Shown piece by piece: positions 8,479-15,720 of a stretch of DNA of 64,000 nt. The position numbers and the translations under genes are program-made. The stretch lies in contig SCRI01000047.1 of the NCBI GenBank assembly GCA_004298675.1, forward strand, positions 24,384 to 88,383. Direction: 5' to 3'. The notes beneath the pieces were generated by a model. That model was not told the DNA's origin. It made no database searches and saw nothing but the letters and a program-made list of their open reading frames with translations. This DNA is from a bacterium (GTDB lineage: Bacteria > Vulcanimicrobiota > Vulcanimicrobiia > Vulcanimicrobiales > SCRA01). Numbering within the stretch: the first letter of the stretch is position 1; every line of letters begins with the position of its first letter.

Positions 8479-9228
8479 TTAACGCTGCAGCATGGTGGCG
8501 CTGCAGATGGTAAGCGCTTCAACGGCGAGGCGGCAGTTGCTCTCGAACGAGTTCTGCAGCATCGTCTGAAAGAGGTCCTTGCAGGCTCGCGTCGAGGCCG
8601 GATCGAGTTGTAGAATCCGCTGCGTCAACGTGTCGGCGGCGGCAACCACGTGTGCAGCGTCGGCTACGACCTCCGAGACGAGACCGATCTCCAATGCGCG
8701 CCGCGCGCTAAACGGCTCACCGAAGAGAACCAGCGGGAAGGCGTGCCGGGGCAGGACGTACTCGCCCAGGTACGCCATGATCGCGGCGGGTGGGAGACCC
8801 GCCCGCATCTCAGGGAACGCGAGCAACGCGTGTTCGGCGGCCAACGCAAAATCGCACAGGATCGCAAGGCCGCAGCCGAAGCCGAATGCGTCGCCCTGGA
8901 TCTCGGCGATGCTGATGAGCGGCGTGGCGCGCAGCATCTGTTTGAAGCCGACCAGTCGCGCGGCCTCGGTGCGTATCGCTGCGACTCCTTGCCCGGCACG
9001 CTCGCGCCCCACGCAGAACGCGCGCCCCCGCGCGCGCAGGCGCAGGACGCGAGCGCGTGGCGCGGCTGCCTCCTCGCGCAGGACGGCCAGCATGGCCTCG
9101 AACATCGCGCCGGTGATCTCGTTGTCCCGTTCCGGATTGTCGAGCGTGAAGGTGAGCACTTCGCCGGCGCGGTCGATATGCACCGCGCCGGATCCGTGGG
9201 AAGAGGCTGGACCCTGTTGCACGGACAT
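8479..9228 (-). CDS. Enoyl-CoA hydratase/isomerase (crotonase) family protein
   Basis: Crotonase-superfamily protein of 249 residues that probably hydrates, isomerises or cleaves a CoA thioester. Seen are an N-terminal VHIDRAGEVLTFTLDNPERDNEIT segment, an oxyanion-hole region near GRAFCVGRERAGQG, and ISIAEIQGDAFGFGCGLAILCDF with the usual second glycine-rich helix. It lacks an obvious Glu-Glu catalytic pair, so the exact reaction is open. I chose the ATG at 9228; the preceding open frame crosses the operator-like palindrome. The start has no good Shine-Dalgarno sequence, and a TATACC box lies 9 bases upstream, which suggests a leaderless mRNA. First gene of the catabolic operon. Confidence 0.82.
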   Translation of the reverse strand: MSVQQGPASSHGSGAVHIDRAGEVLTFTLDNPERDNEITGAMFEAMLAVLREEAAAPRARVLRLRARGRAFCVGRERAGQGVAAIRTEAARLVGFKQMLRATPLISIAEIQGDAFGFGCGLAILCDFALAAEHALLAFPEMRAGLPPAAIMAYLGEYVLPRHAFPLVLFGEPFSARRALEIGLVSEVVADAAHVVAAADTLTQRILQLDPASTRACKDLFQTMLQNSFESNCRLAVEALTICSATMLQR

Positions 9229-9229
9229 T

Positions 9230-9244
9230 GTATACTCGGTATAC
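9230..9244. promoter_or_regulatory. Putative GntR/FCD operator (GTATAC-TCG-GTATAC)
   Basis: Two copies of the self-complementary hexamer GTATAC occur at 9230-9235 and 9239-9244. Extended by three bases on each side they form an almost perfect inverted repeat (ATTGTATAC / GTATACGAT, one mismatch). GntR-family regulators of the FCD/VanR type are known to bind operators built on GTATAC cores. The site sits directly before the crotonase ATG and 75 bases before the divergent GntR gene, so one element could control both directions. Binding is inferred. Confidence 0.6.
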
Positions 9245-9318
9245 GATTTGCTACGGCGTACTCCTTTCCCGGAATATGAAAGGCTGCGGTCATCGACTTC
9301 CATGCAGGGCCAGCGTAC

Positions 9319-10062
9319 GTGACCCGGCCGCGCAACGGCGCGGCAAGTGCCGCTCTCGCTCCGCTCGCCGAGCGCCGCCGCACCTTGCGCCCCGAGGGCT
9401 TGGCGGCTCACTCGCTGAGCAGCGCCGTGGTCGTTCCACCGCTGCGCGAGGCGATTATCGAGGGGCAGCTGCCGCCCGGCACGCGCCTATCCGAAAGCGA
9501 GCTCGCTCAAGAGCTCGGGGTGAGCCGCACCCCCGTGCGCGAGGCGCTCGCCCAGCTCGAGCGTGACGGGTTGGTAACGATCGTCGCGCGGGCCGGCGCC
9601 TTCGTCAGGACCGTGACGATCGACGATCTCAACGAGATCTACGAGACGCGCATCGCCCTCGAGACGTTTGCCGTGCAGCTGGTGGCGCAGCGCCTGACTC
9701 CGGTTGGCCGTGCTCGCCTCGAGGAGGTGTTGGCGCGCATGCGCGAGCGTGTTGCGGGCGACGATCACGCCGGCTACACCGCGGAACTGGACCGCTACTA
9801 TGCGGTCGTCATGGAGCTTGCCGGCAATGCGACCTTGGCGCGCATTCACGAGGCCGTCCTCGTGCCCGTGCGCAGGCTCCGCCGGATCGCCATGAGTCAT
9901 GAGAATCGTATGGCCGAGTCGCTGCTGCACGCCGAGAAAATCGCCGCCGCGATGCTGGCTGGTGACAGCGCCGGCGCCGCGGCCGAGATGCGCGAGCAAC
10001 TCGTCACCGCCTGTCAGGCCGCGCAGGACGTCCTGCTGCACGCACCACCAAGAAAGGGGTAG
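9319..10062 (+). CDS. GntR family transcriptional regulator, FCD domain
   Basis: Local regulator of 247 residues. A winged-helix domain lies at about 38-100 (PLREAIIEGQLPPGTRLSESELAQELGVSRTPVREAL is the classic GntR recognition region). An all-helical FCD ligand-binding domain follows (about 105-240) and contains metal/ligand-type Asp and His residues. The first 35 residues before the HTH are non-conserved, so the real start may lie downstream of the annotated GTG. It diverges from the catabolic operon and is followed 4 bases later by a second binding protein, which suggests it senses the transported acid or its CoA product. Confidence 0.9.
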   Translation: MTRPRNGAASAALAPLAERRRTLRPEGLAAHSLSSAVVVPPLREAIIEGQLPPGTRLSESELAQELGVSRTPVREALAQLERDGLVTIVARAGAFVRTVTIDDLNEIYETRIALETFAVQLVAQRLTPVGRARLEEVLARMRERVAGDDHAGYTAELDRYYAVVMELAGNATLARIHEAVLVPVRRLRRIAMSHENRMAESLLHAEKIAAAMLAGDSAGAAAEMREQLVTACQAAQDVLLHAPPRKG

Positions 10063-10066
10063 CCCG

Positions 10067-11326
10067 ATGCGCGTTCCCATATCCGCTTCGCTCCGTGCTC
10101 TCTCGTTCGTCGCGGCGGCCACGCTCGCCGCCGCTACGCAGGGCACGGCAGCCGCAGCACCCGTGGAACAGCAGCCGCTCACGGTCGGTCTGTTGATTCC
10201 AACCAGCGGCAACTTCGCGGCGCCGGGCCGCTACATGAAGGAAGGCTTTGAGCTGTATCTCCAGCAGCACGCCGACACGCTGGGTGGGCGCAAGGTCGTC
10301 GTGATCCAAGCCGACAGCGCCGGCAACCCGGCCGTTGGATTGACGCAGGCGCGCCGGCTCGTCGAGCAAGACCATGTCAACATCATCGTTGGACCGCTCT
10401 CCACGGCCGTGGATCAGGCCATCATTCCCTACATCACCGCGCACAAGGTACCGGCCATCTTCCCGGTGCTCTCGCCGGACGACATCACGCAACGCATGCC
10501 GGCCGCATACGTCGTGCGCACGAGCGCGGCGAGCAGCCAAACGACCCAGCCGCTGGGCGACTACGCCTACAAGACGCTGAAGTACCGCAAGGTGGCCACG
10601 ATCGCTTACGACTTCTCCTTCGGCTGGGAGAGCATCGGCGGCTTCGTGCAGGTCTTTCAAGACGAGGGTGGGAGCGTGCTCAAACAGCTCTGGACGCCCG
10701 TTGCCACCGCTGACTACGGGCCGTATCTCTCCGAGCTGCCGCGTAACGTCGATGCGATCGTGTGCAGTTTCTCCGGCGCCGCGGCGATCAACTTCATCAA
10801 GCAGTACAAGGCTTTCGGTCTCAAGACGCCGCTGATCTGTCAAGGGAATACGACCGATGAAAGCACCTTGCCGGCAACGGGCGCTGCGGCGCTCGGGATA
10901 CTGACGGCGCTGCACTATAGCACCGCGCTCGGGCGGCCGCAGAACGAGAGCTTCGTGGCCGCCTACACCAAGGCGTACGGCCATCAGCCCTCGTACTACG
11001 GCGAGGGGACGTACGATGCGGCGCTCGTCCTCGACCAAGCGGTCAGCAAGCTCCATGGCGATATCTCCGATACGCAGAAGTTCGTCGCGGCGATGCGCTC
11101 CGAGCACGTGACGGAGGCGCCGCGCGGCCCGCTGGTGTTCGACCGCTACGGCAACCCGGATCAAAACGTCTATATCCGCAAGGTCGAGATGCGTGCTGGA
11201 AAGCTCGAAAACGTCGTGACCACGACCATTCCAAACGTCTCTCAATTCTGGACGTTCGATCCCGCGGCGGTCCTGCGGCACCCGGTGTATTCGCGGAGTT
11301 ATCCGGTCTGTAACGCCTGCAAGTAG
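10067..11326 (+). CDS. ABC transporter substrate-binding protein (LivK type), second copy
   Basis: Exported ligand-binding protein of 419 residues with a signal peptide (hydrophobic, Ala-rich, cleavage likely near AAAAPVEQ). A type I periplasmic binding fold follows, beginning PLTVGLLIPTSGNF. It shares many segments with the binding protein at 4583-5872 (VEQDHVNIIVGP, QFWTFDP-like C-terminus). The ATG at 10067 has an AAAGGGG ribosome site and lies 4 bases after the gntR stop, so the two are co-transcribed. No permease genes accompany it on this strand, so it probably shares LivHMGF with the first binding protein, perhaps widening substrate range. Confidence 0.9.
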   Translation: MRVPISASLRALSFVAAATLAAATQGTAAAAPVEQQPLTVGLLIPTSGNFAAPGRYMKEGFELYLQQHADTLGGRKVVVIQADSAGNPAVGLTQARRLVEQDHVNIIVGPLSTAVDQAIIPYITAHKVPAIFPVLSPDDITQRMPAAYVVRTSAASSQTTQPLGDYAYKTLKYRKVATIAYDFSFGWESIGGFVQVFQDEGGSVLKQLWTPVATADYGPYLSELPRNVDAIVCSFSGAAAINFIKQYKAFGLKTPLICQGNTTDESTLPATGAAALGILTALHYSTALGRPQNESFVAAYTKAYGHQPSYYGEGTYDAALVLDQAVSKLHGDISDTQKFVAAMRSEHVTEAPRGPLVFDRYGNPDQNVYIRKVEMRAGKLENVVTTTIPNVSQFWTFDPAAVLRHPVYSRSYPVCNACK

Positions 11327-11404
11327 GCGCATAGGAACGACGCCGGCTCTTATGGTAGGCTCGGTTGCGGCTCTCGCTAGCGCGAGAGGGCGGAGGGACT
11401 ACCG

Positions 11405-11821
11405 GTGCCGGCTCGTTCTGGATCTCGAACAAAACTCGTCCTACGGCTGTCGATCGCGCTCGCCGTCGCGGTCGCTCTGGCCGCCGGCATCGTGGTGCTT
11501 GGCGGGCACCAGCGGCGTGCTGCGGTGGCGGATCAACAGCTGGGCGTGACGATTGTGTCGCCGGCGTCCGGTTCGGTCGTGACCAACCCGGTGCGCTTCA
11601 CGTTCGAGGTTCGCGGCGCCCAGCTCGGCTCGCCGGAGGCGGGCCTCGACCACCTGCACGTCTCGATCGACGGCAGTCAGCCCGGCGGCGTGGAGACGAA
11701 CTCGGTCACCGCCGTCATCCCGCCGGGCCGGCATTTCCTGCACGTAGAGCTTGCCGACGCCGCGCATGACTCGCTCGGCGTGAGCGCCGACGAAACGTTC
11801 ACCGTCGCCGCTTCGCGTTAA
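11405..11821 (+). CDS. Hypothetical membrane-anchored or secreted protein
   Basis: A 138-residue protein with a basic N-terminus, one hydrophobic helix (about 10-34: LVLRLSIALAVAVALAAGIVVLG), and a soluble extracytoplasmic part. That part includes VTIVSPASGSVVTNPVRFTFEV and LDHLHVSIDG, which look like an immunoglobulin-like beta domain of the DUF4399-like sort. The function is unknown. A GTG start follows a GGAGGGA ribosome site, and a CTCTCGC/GCGAGAG hairpin lies just upstream. It ends 8 bases before the cytochrome b-like gene, suggesting a two-gene unit. Confidence 0.65.
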   Translation: MPARSGSRTKLVLRLSIALAVAVALAAGIVVLGGHQRRAAVADQQLGVTIVSPASGSVVTNPVRFTFEVRGAQLGSPEAGLDHLHVSIDGSQPGGVETNSVTAVIPPGRHFLHVELADAAHDSLGVSADETFTVAASR

Positions 11822-11829
11822 CGTTCGCC

Positions 11830-12513
11830 GTGAGCACACGCGCCGGCACACCGATGATCCGCCGTCACAGCTCGCTGACGGTGGGCACGCACGCCACCGT
11901 CGGCTTGCTCGTCATCGTGGTAGCGGTCACGGGCCTCGGTCTACTAGGGGTACTTCCTACTCCGCTGCTGCGCGCGTTCGGCGGTCACGCCGGCGTCCGC
12001 GCATGGCACTACTGGACCGGGATCGCGCTGACGTGCGTCTTCGTCGTCATTCCGATTGCCGCACCGCAGCAGGCCTGGCAGTTCGTGCGTGACGTGAGCC
12101 GCTACCGGGTGTCGGATCTTGCGTGGCTGCTCAACTTCATGCGCTTTTCGGTAGCACAGGCCCGGCGTCCGGTGCCCGCGCACGCTGGCCGCTTCGATCC
12201 GGTGCAGCGCGCGATCTTCGCGCTGATGACGATCGCGCTGGCTGTGCTCGCCGTGACGGGGGTAGCGCTGCCGCTCATCCCGCCCTCCGCGCGCGCCTTG
12301 GTAGGCGCGTGCGTGCGCATTCACGATGCGACGGGCTGGGCGTTCATCGGTCTGCTCGGTCTACATATCGTGGCCGGGAGCGGGGTGCTGCCGACGCACC
12401 GCGGCGTTGCCCTGGCTATGGCGACAGGGCGCGTCTCGCTGCGGGTTGCGCAGCGGCTTTGGCCCGGCTGGACCGCGCGGCAGCCGGACGAGCACGCGCC
12501 CAGGTCCGATTAG
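11830..12513 (+). CDS. Cytochrome b561-like/DUF4405-like four-helix membrane protein
   Basis: The 227-residue protein has four predicted transmembrane helices (about 18-42, 58-78, 117-142, 160-182). Histidines suit haem ligation: HATVG near 20, HYWTG near 62, HDATGW near 159 and LHIVAG near 172. This pattern resembles the membrane cytochrome b subunits of dehydrogenases and b561-type proteins, so it may move electrons at the inner membrane. The GTG start is 8 bases after the preceding gene. A connection to the neighbouring benzoyl-CoA genes is only positional. Confidence 0.6.
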   Translation: MSTRAGTPMIRRHSSLTVGTHATVGLLVIVVAVTGLGLLGVLPTPLLRAFGGHAGVRAWHYWTGIALTCVFVVIPIAAPQQAWQFVRDVSRYRVSDLAWLLNFMRFSVAQARRPVPAHAGRFDPVQRAIFALMTIALAVLAVTGVALPLIPPSARALVGACVRIHDATGWAFIGLLGLHIVAGSGVLPTHRGVALAMATGRVSLRVAQRLWPGWTARQPDEHAPRSD

Positions 12514-12522
12514 GCGACCGTC

Positions 12523-14166
12523 TTACGCTTGCACGGGCTGGCGTGCGCGCAGTTCGTTCTCGCGCTCGCGCAGCAGGTGGCGTTTGGTCTTCCCGGTCGA
12601 CGTCTTGGGCAGCTCCTTCACGAACTCGATCCAGCGCGGATACTTATACGGCGCCAGCTGCGATTTCACGAAGAGCTTGAGTTCACTCGCGAGCTCGGGA
12701 TGCTCAGCGACACCGGGCTTGAGCACGATAAAAGCCTTGGGCTTGACCATGCCGTTGTCGTCGGTCACGCCGATGACGGCGGCCTCGAGCACCGCTTCAT
12801 GTTTCTGCAGCGTGCCCTCAACTTCGACCGGCGAGACCCAGATGCCGCCCACCTTCAGCATGTCGTCGGCGCGTCCGCAATGAACGAGATCGCCATCCGC
12901 GGTCATGCGGAACTTGTCGCCGGTGCGCAGCCATTCGCCTAAGAACGTCGCACGCGTCTTCTCCCGGTTGTTCCAGTAGAACGCCGCGGCACTGGGGCCG
13001 CGAACCTCCAGCTCACCGATCTCCCCCGCTTCCACGGGCTTGCGATCGGCGTCGACCAGGCGCACCTGGTAACCGGGTACCGCCCGTCCGGTGGTACCGT
13101 AACGTACCGCACCGGGCCGGTTCGAGACGAAGATGTGCAGCATCTCCGTGGAGCCGATGCCGTCGATGATCTCCACGCCCGTGCGCGCGGTCCAGGTGCG
13201 GCCGATCTCCTCGGGCAGCGCCTCGCCGGCGGAGGTGCAGAGCCGCAGCGCCAAGTCAGCACGCGCCGGCAGGCCGTCATGTGCCAGCATATTGCTGAAC
13301 AGCGTCGGCACGCCGCAGAAGATCGTGGGTTTGCGGTCGCGCAGGACGGCGTTGACGTTGTCGGGCGTGGGGCGGCCCGCGAACAGCACGCTCGTTGCGC
13401 CTACCGCCAGCGGAAACGTGAGCGCGTTGCCCAAGCCGTAGGCGAAGAAGAGTTTGGCCGCCGAGTAAACGACGTCGTTGTCCGTGAATCCGAGCACGTG
13501 TTGGGCGAAGAGCTCCGCCGTCTGCGTGAGGCTCGTCTGAACGTGAACCGTGCCTTTGGGTGCGCCGGTCGAGCCCGAAGAGTAGAGCCAAAAACAGATG
13601 TCGTCGCGGCGCGTGGGAGCCGTGGGGGCGTCGGGCTCGGCGCGCTTCAGCAACTGCGCAAACGTGGGCGTGGCGTTAGCCGAGAGGCGTCCGTTGGGAT
13701 CGGAGACGATGATGCGCCCCTGCCACTGCGCCAGCTCCGCCGCCTCGCGGAACTGCGGCAGCAACTCGGCGGAGACGATCGCTGCGCGCGCGCGGCTGTC
13801 GGCGAGGATGTAGGCATAATCGGTTGGCGTCAGCAGTGTATTGGTGGGAATGGGCACGATGCCGGCCTTGATCGCGCCGAGGAACGCGACGGGAAAGTCG
13901 ATGCCGTCGAGCACGCAGACCACCACGCGGTGCTCGATCTCGATACCCTGTGCGCGTAACGCATTGGAGCAGCGCCCAACGCGCTGCGCTAGTTCGCCGT
14001 ACGTGTACGTGCCGGCGTCATCGACGAAAGCGATCTTCTGCGCGCGGGCCGGGAGATTTCGATCGATGAGATCGGCTGCGGCGTTGTACAGCGATGCCGC
14101 GATCTTTGCTTGCGCGCTTGCTCCGGAGCCGGCAGGGACGGCGGGCGTGTCAACGGTGGATGTCAT
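12523..14166 (-). CDS. bclA: Benzoate-CoA ligase
   Basis: Activates benzoate, CoA and ATP to benzoyl-CoA, the entry step of the box pathway. The 547-residue ANL-superfamily protein has the phosphate-binding loop YSSGSTGAPKG (about 195-205), VYSAAKLFFAYGLGNALTFP (strongly typical of the benzoate-CoA ligase family), an IDGIGSTEMLHIF motif, RTGDKFRM and the C-terminal lysine in LPKTSTGKTKR. It starts with ATGA overlapping the flavodoxin stop, so the two are translationally coupled. Related ligases accept other benzoates, so exact substrate preference is inferred. It is convergent with the cytochrome b-like gene with 9 bases between. Confidence 0.92.
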   Translation of the reverse strand: MTSTVDTPAVPAGSGASAQAKIAASLYNAAADLIDRNLPARAQKIAFVDDAGTYTYGELAQRVGRCSNALRAQGIEIEHRVVVCVLDGIDFPVAFLGAIKAGIVPIPTNTLLTPTDYAYILADSRARAAIVSAELLPQFREAAELAQWQGRIIVSDPNGRLSANATPTFAQLLKRAEPDAPTAPTRRDDICFWLYSSGSTGAPKGTVHVQTSLTQTAELFAQHVLGFTDNDVVYSAAKLFFAYGLGNALTFPLAVGATSVLFAGRPTPDNVNAVLRDRKPTIFCGVPTLFSNMLAHDGLPARADLALRLCTSAGEALPEEIGRTWTARTGVEIIDGIGSTEMLHIFVSNRPGAVRYGTTGRAVPGYQVRLVDADRKPVEAGEIGELEVRGPSAAAFYWNNREKTRATFLGEWLRTGDKFRMTADGDLVHCGRADDMLKVGGIWVSPVEVEGTLQKHEAVLEAAVIGVTDDNGMVKPKAFIVLKPGVAEHPELASELKLFVKSQLAPYKYPRWIEFVKELPKTSTGKTKRHLLRERENELRARQPVQA

Positions 14167-14639
14167 GCGACTTCAGCCTCACGATCGAGCCAAGTATTGG
14201 CCCAGGAGCGCACCCACTCGACGGCGATGTCCTCCGGCAAGGTTCCGGAGCTTGCGTCGTGCATGAGCGGCTCGCCCAGGCGCGTAGCGCCCAGCTCGCT
14301 CAGCAGTGCGTCGAAGCGTCGTCCGCCTCCGCAGAAAGTCGTCTTATACGTGCGATCGCCCAGTGCGATTAGACCGTACTGGACGTGCGAGAGATCCGGG
14401 CGGGCTTGCTCGAGGCACGAGAAGAATGCCTGCGCGTTGTCGGGAACATCACCCTGACCGTAGGTCGACGTGCAGATGAGGAACGTCGAATGGGTCTCGA
14501 AGATGCTTTCAGTGAGGTCGTCCATGGGCTCGACGGTTACCCGGTGCCCCGCCGCTTCCAGCGTCGCCTTGACCTCATCGGCAACGAACTCCGACGTGCC
14601 CGTCATCGTCCCGATGAGAACTGTGATCTTCTGCCCCAT
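14163..14639 (-). CDS. Flavodoxin-like protein coupled to benzoate-CoA ligase
   Basis: A 158-residue FMN-binding flavodoxin domain of the MioC/diflavin-reductase type. The phosphate loop is IGTMTGTSEFVA (about 9-20), and FMN-contacting loops are TSTYGQGDVPDNA (near 57-69) and ALGDRTYKTTFCGGG (near 90-104). The ATG at 14639 has a strong GGAGGGGTGAG site; an upstream in-frame ATG gives 30 extra residues crossing the promoter region and is rejected. It precedes and overlaps the ligase gene. Because no BoxA reductase is encoded here, it is a candidate electron carrier for BoxB; that is inference. Confidence 0.85.
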   Translation of the reverse strand: MGQKITVLIGTMTGTSEFVADEVKATLEAAGHRVTVEPMDDLTESIFETHSTFLICTSTYGQGDVPDNAQAFFSCLEQARPDLSHVQYGLIALGDRTYKTTFCGGGRRFDALLSELGATRLGEPLMHDASSGTLPEDIAVEWVRSWANTWLDREAEVA

Positions 14640-14700
14640 CCTCACCCCTCCATACCTGGGTTTTGGCGTCGCGTTTGCAACCACGCTCTCGGATGAGGGT

Positions 14701-14742
14701 ATTATAGTGCATAATATGGGTGAAAACAAGCACTATAATGCA
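14701..14742. promoter_or_regulatory. Divergent flavodoxin-bclA / boxR promoter and BoxR operator candidate
   Basis: A perfect 10-base inverted repeat, ATTATAGTGC (14701-14710) and GCACTATAAT (14730-14739), is separated by 19 bases and flanked by TGCA at 14708-14711 and 14739-14742. Each arm contains a TATAAT -10 box, one for each strand. The minus-strand promoter has TTGTTT (14724-14729) 17 bases upstream of its -10. The plus-strand -35 is poor. BzdR/BoxR-type regulators are known to recognise TGCA-containing repeats, so this is the likely operator for both transcripts. Confidence 0.7.
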
Positions 14743-14762
14743 TCGTTCTGGAGGGGAGTCCT

Positions 14763-15644
14763 GTGACTGAGACCACCGGCTTGCTTCCCGTCGACGAGTC
14801 GGGTCCGTTCCTGCGCCTGCTTGGTGACCGCGTGCGCGAGGCCCGGGCCCGCCGCGGCATGACCCGCCGCATTCTGGCGCGTCAATCGGAGGTCTCCGAA
14901 CGCTACCTTGCTCAGCTGGAATCCGGTCAAGGCAACGTTTCGATCCTGCTCCTGCGCCAGGTGGCACGCGCCCTGGGCATGCCCCTCAGCACCCTGGTCA
15001 ACGATGAGCCGGAACCGCCGGTCGAGCTCACCCGCACGGTGGAGCTGCTGCGGCGTCTCACGCCGGATCAGCTTGCTCAGGCGCGCGAGCACATGGTGCG
15101 CTCCCTGGGCGCGGTGGATACCGGTGAGCGCCAAGGGCGCATCGCGCTGATCGGCCTGCGCGGTGCAGGGAAGACCACGCTGGGCGCGCTGTTGGCCCAG
15201 CGTCTCGATATTCCGTTCATGGAGTTGGATCGCGAGATCGAGCAGGAGAGCGGCCTCTCGCTGGGTGCCATCTTCGATATTTACGGCCAGGCGGGGTTCC
15301 GGCGCCTGGAGCGGCTCTGCCTCGACCGGATCATCGAACGGCACCACCGCTTTGTGCTGGCCACCGGGGGCAGCATCGTCTCTGAGGCAGCCACCTTCGC
15401 ACGCCTCCTCTCCGCCTGCTACACGGTTTGGCTGCACGCCTCCCCGGACGAGCACATGGATCGGGTCATCGCTCAGGGTGATTTGCGTCCGATGGCGGGC
15501 AACTCCCAAGCGATGGGGGATCTCCAGCGCATCCTGCGCGGGCGGGAGTCCCTGTATAAAGGAGCCGACGCCGAGATCGACACCAGCGGACGCAGCCTGA
15601 CGGAGAGCCTTGACGATCTGCTGGAAATTCTCCCACATGCATAA
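14763..15644 (+). CDS. boxR: BoxR/BzdR-type regulator (XRE HTH plus shikimate kinase-like domain)
   Basis: Benzoyl-CoA-responsive repressor of aerobic benzoate genes. The 293-residue protein has an N-terminal XRE helix-turn-helix (about 16-75: LGDRVREARARRGMTRRILARQSEVSERYLAQLESGQGN region), a linker, and a C-terminal shikimate-kinase-like domain from about 125. That domain has P-loop GLRGAGKTT, MELDREIE and TGGSIV. This architecture is the hallmark of BzdR/BoxR, where the kinase-like domain binds benzoyl-CoA. The GTG start has a GGAGGGGAG site. It lies between the two promoter regions carrying the shared TGCA elements and directly upstream of boxC. Confidence 0.92.
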   Translation: MTETTGLLPVDESGPFLRLLGDRVREARARRGMTRRILARQSEVSERYLAQLESGQGNVSILLLRQVARALGMPLSTLVNDEPEPPVELTRTVELLRRLTPDQLAQAREHMVRSLGAVDTGERQGRIALIGLRGAGKTTLGALLAQRLDIPFMELDREIEQESGLSLGAIFDIYGQAGFRRLERLCLDRIIERHHRFVLATGGSIVSEAATFARLLSACYTVWLHASPDEHMDRVIAQGDLRPMAGNSQAMGDLQRILRGRESLYKGADAEIDTSGRSLTESLDDLLEILPHA

Positions 15645-15650
15645 TAATGC

Positions 15651-15679
15651 TTGTCATCGAGACTCAGATGCAGTATAAT
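15651..15679 (+). promoter_or_regulatory. boxC promoter with TGCA operator elements
   Basis: TTGTCA at 15651-15656 and a perfect TATAAT at 15674-15679 are separated by 17 bases, giving a strong sigma-70-type promoter 41 bases before the boxC ATG. TGCA occurs at 15638-15641 (spanning the end of boxR) and at 15669-15672, just upstream of the -10. The 31-base spacing is the same as in the boxR/flavodoxin region. The reverse complement of 15668-15681 reads GTATTATACTGCAT, nearly identical to the left arm at 14699-14712. BoxR bound here would overlap the -10 region and block RNA polymerase; this is inference. Confidence 0.75.
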
Positions 15680-15720
15680 ACACCTTAGCAGTACTTCGAT
15701 CAGCCAGTACGAGGCATCCG

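Noticed and set aside
11371-11388. Terminator after the second binding protein
   Set aside because: CTCTCGC/GCGAGAG forms a 7-base stem but no T-run follows; a ribosome site follows instead.
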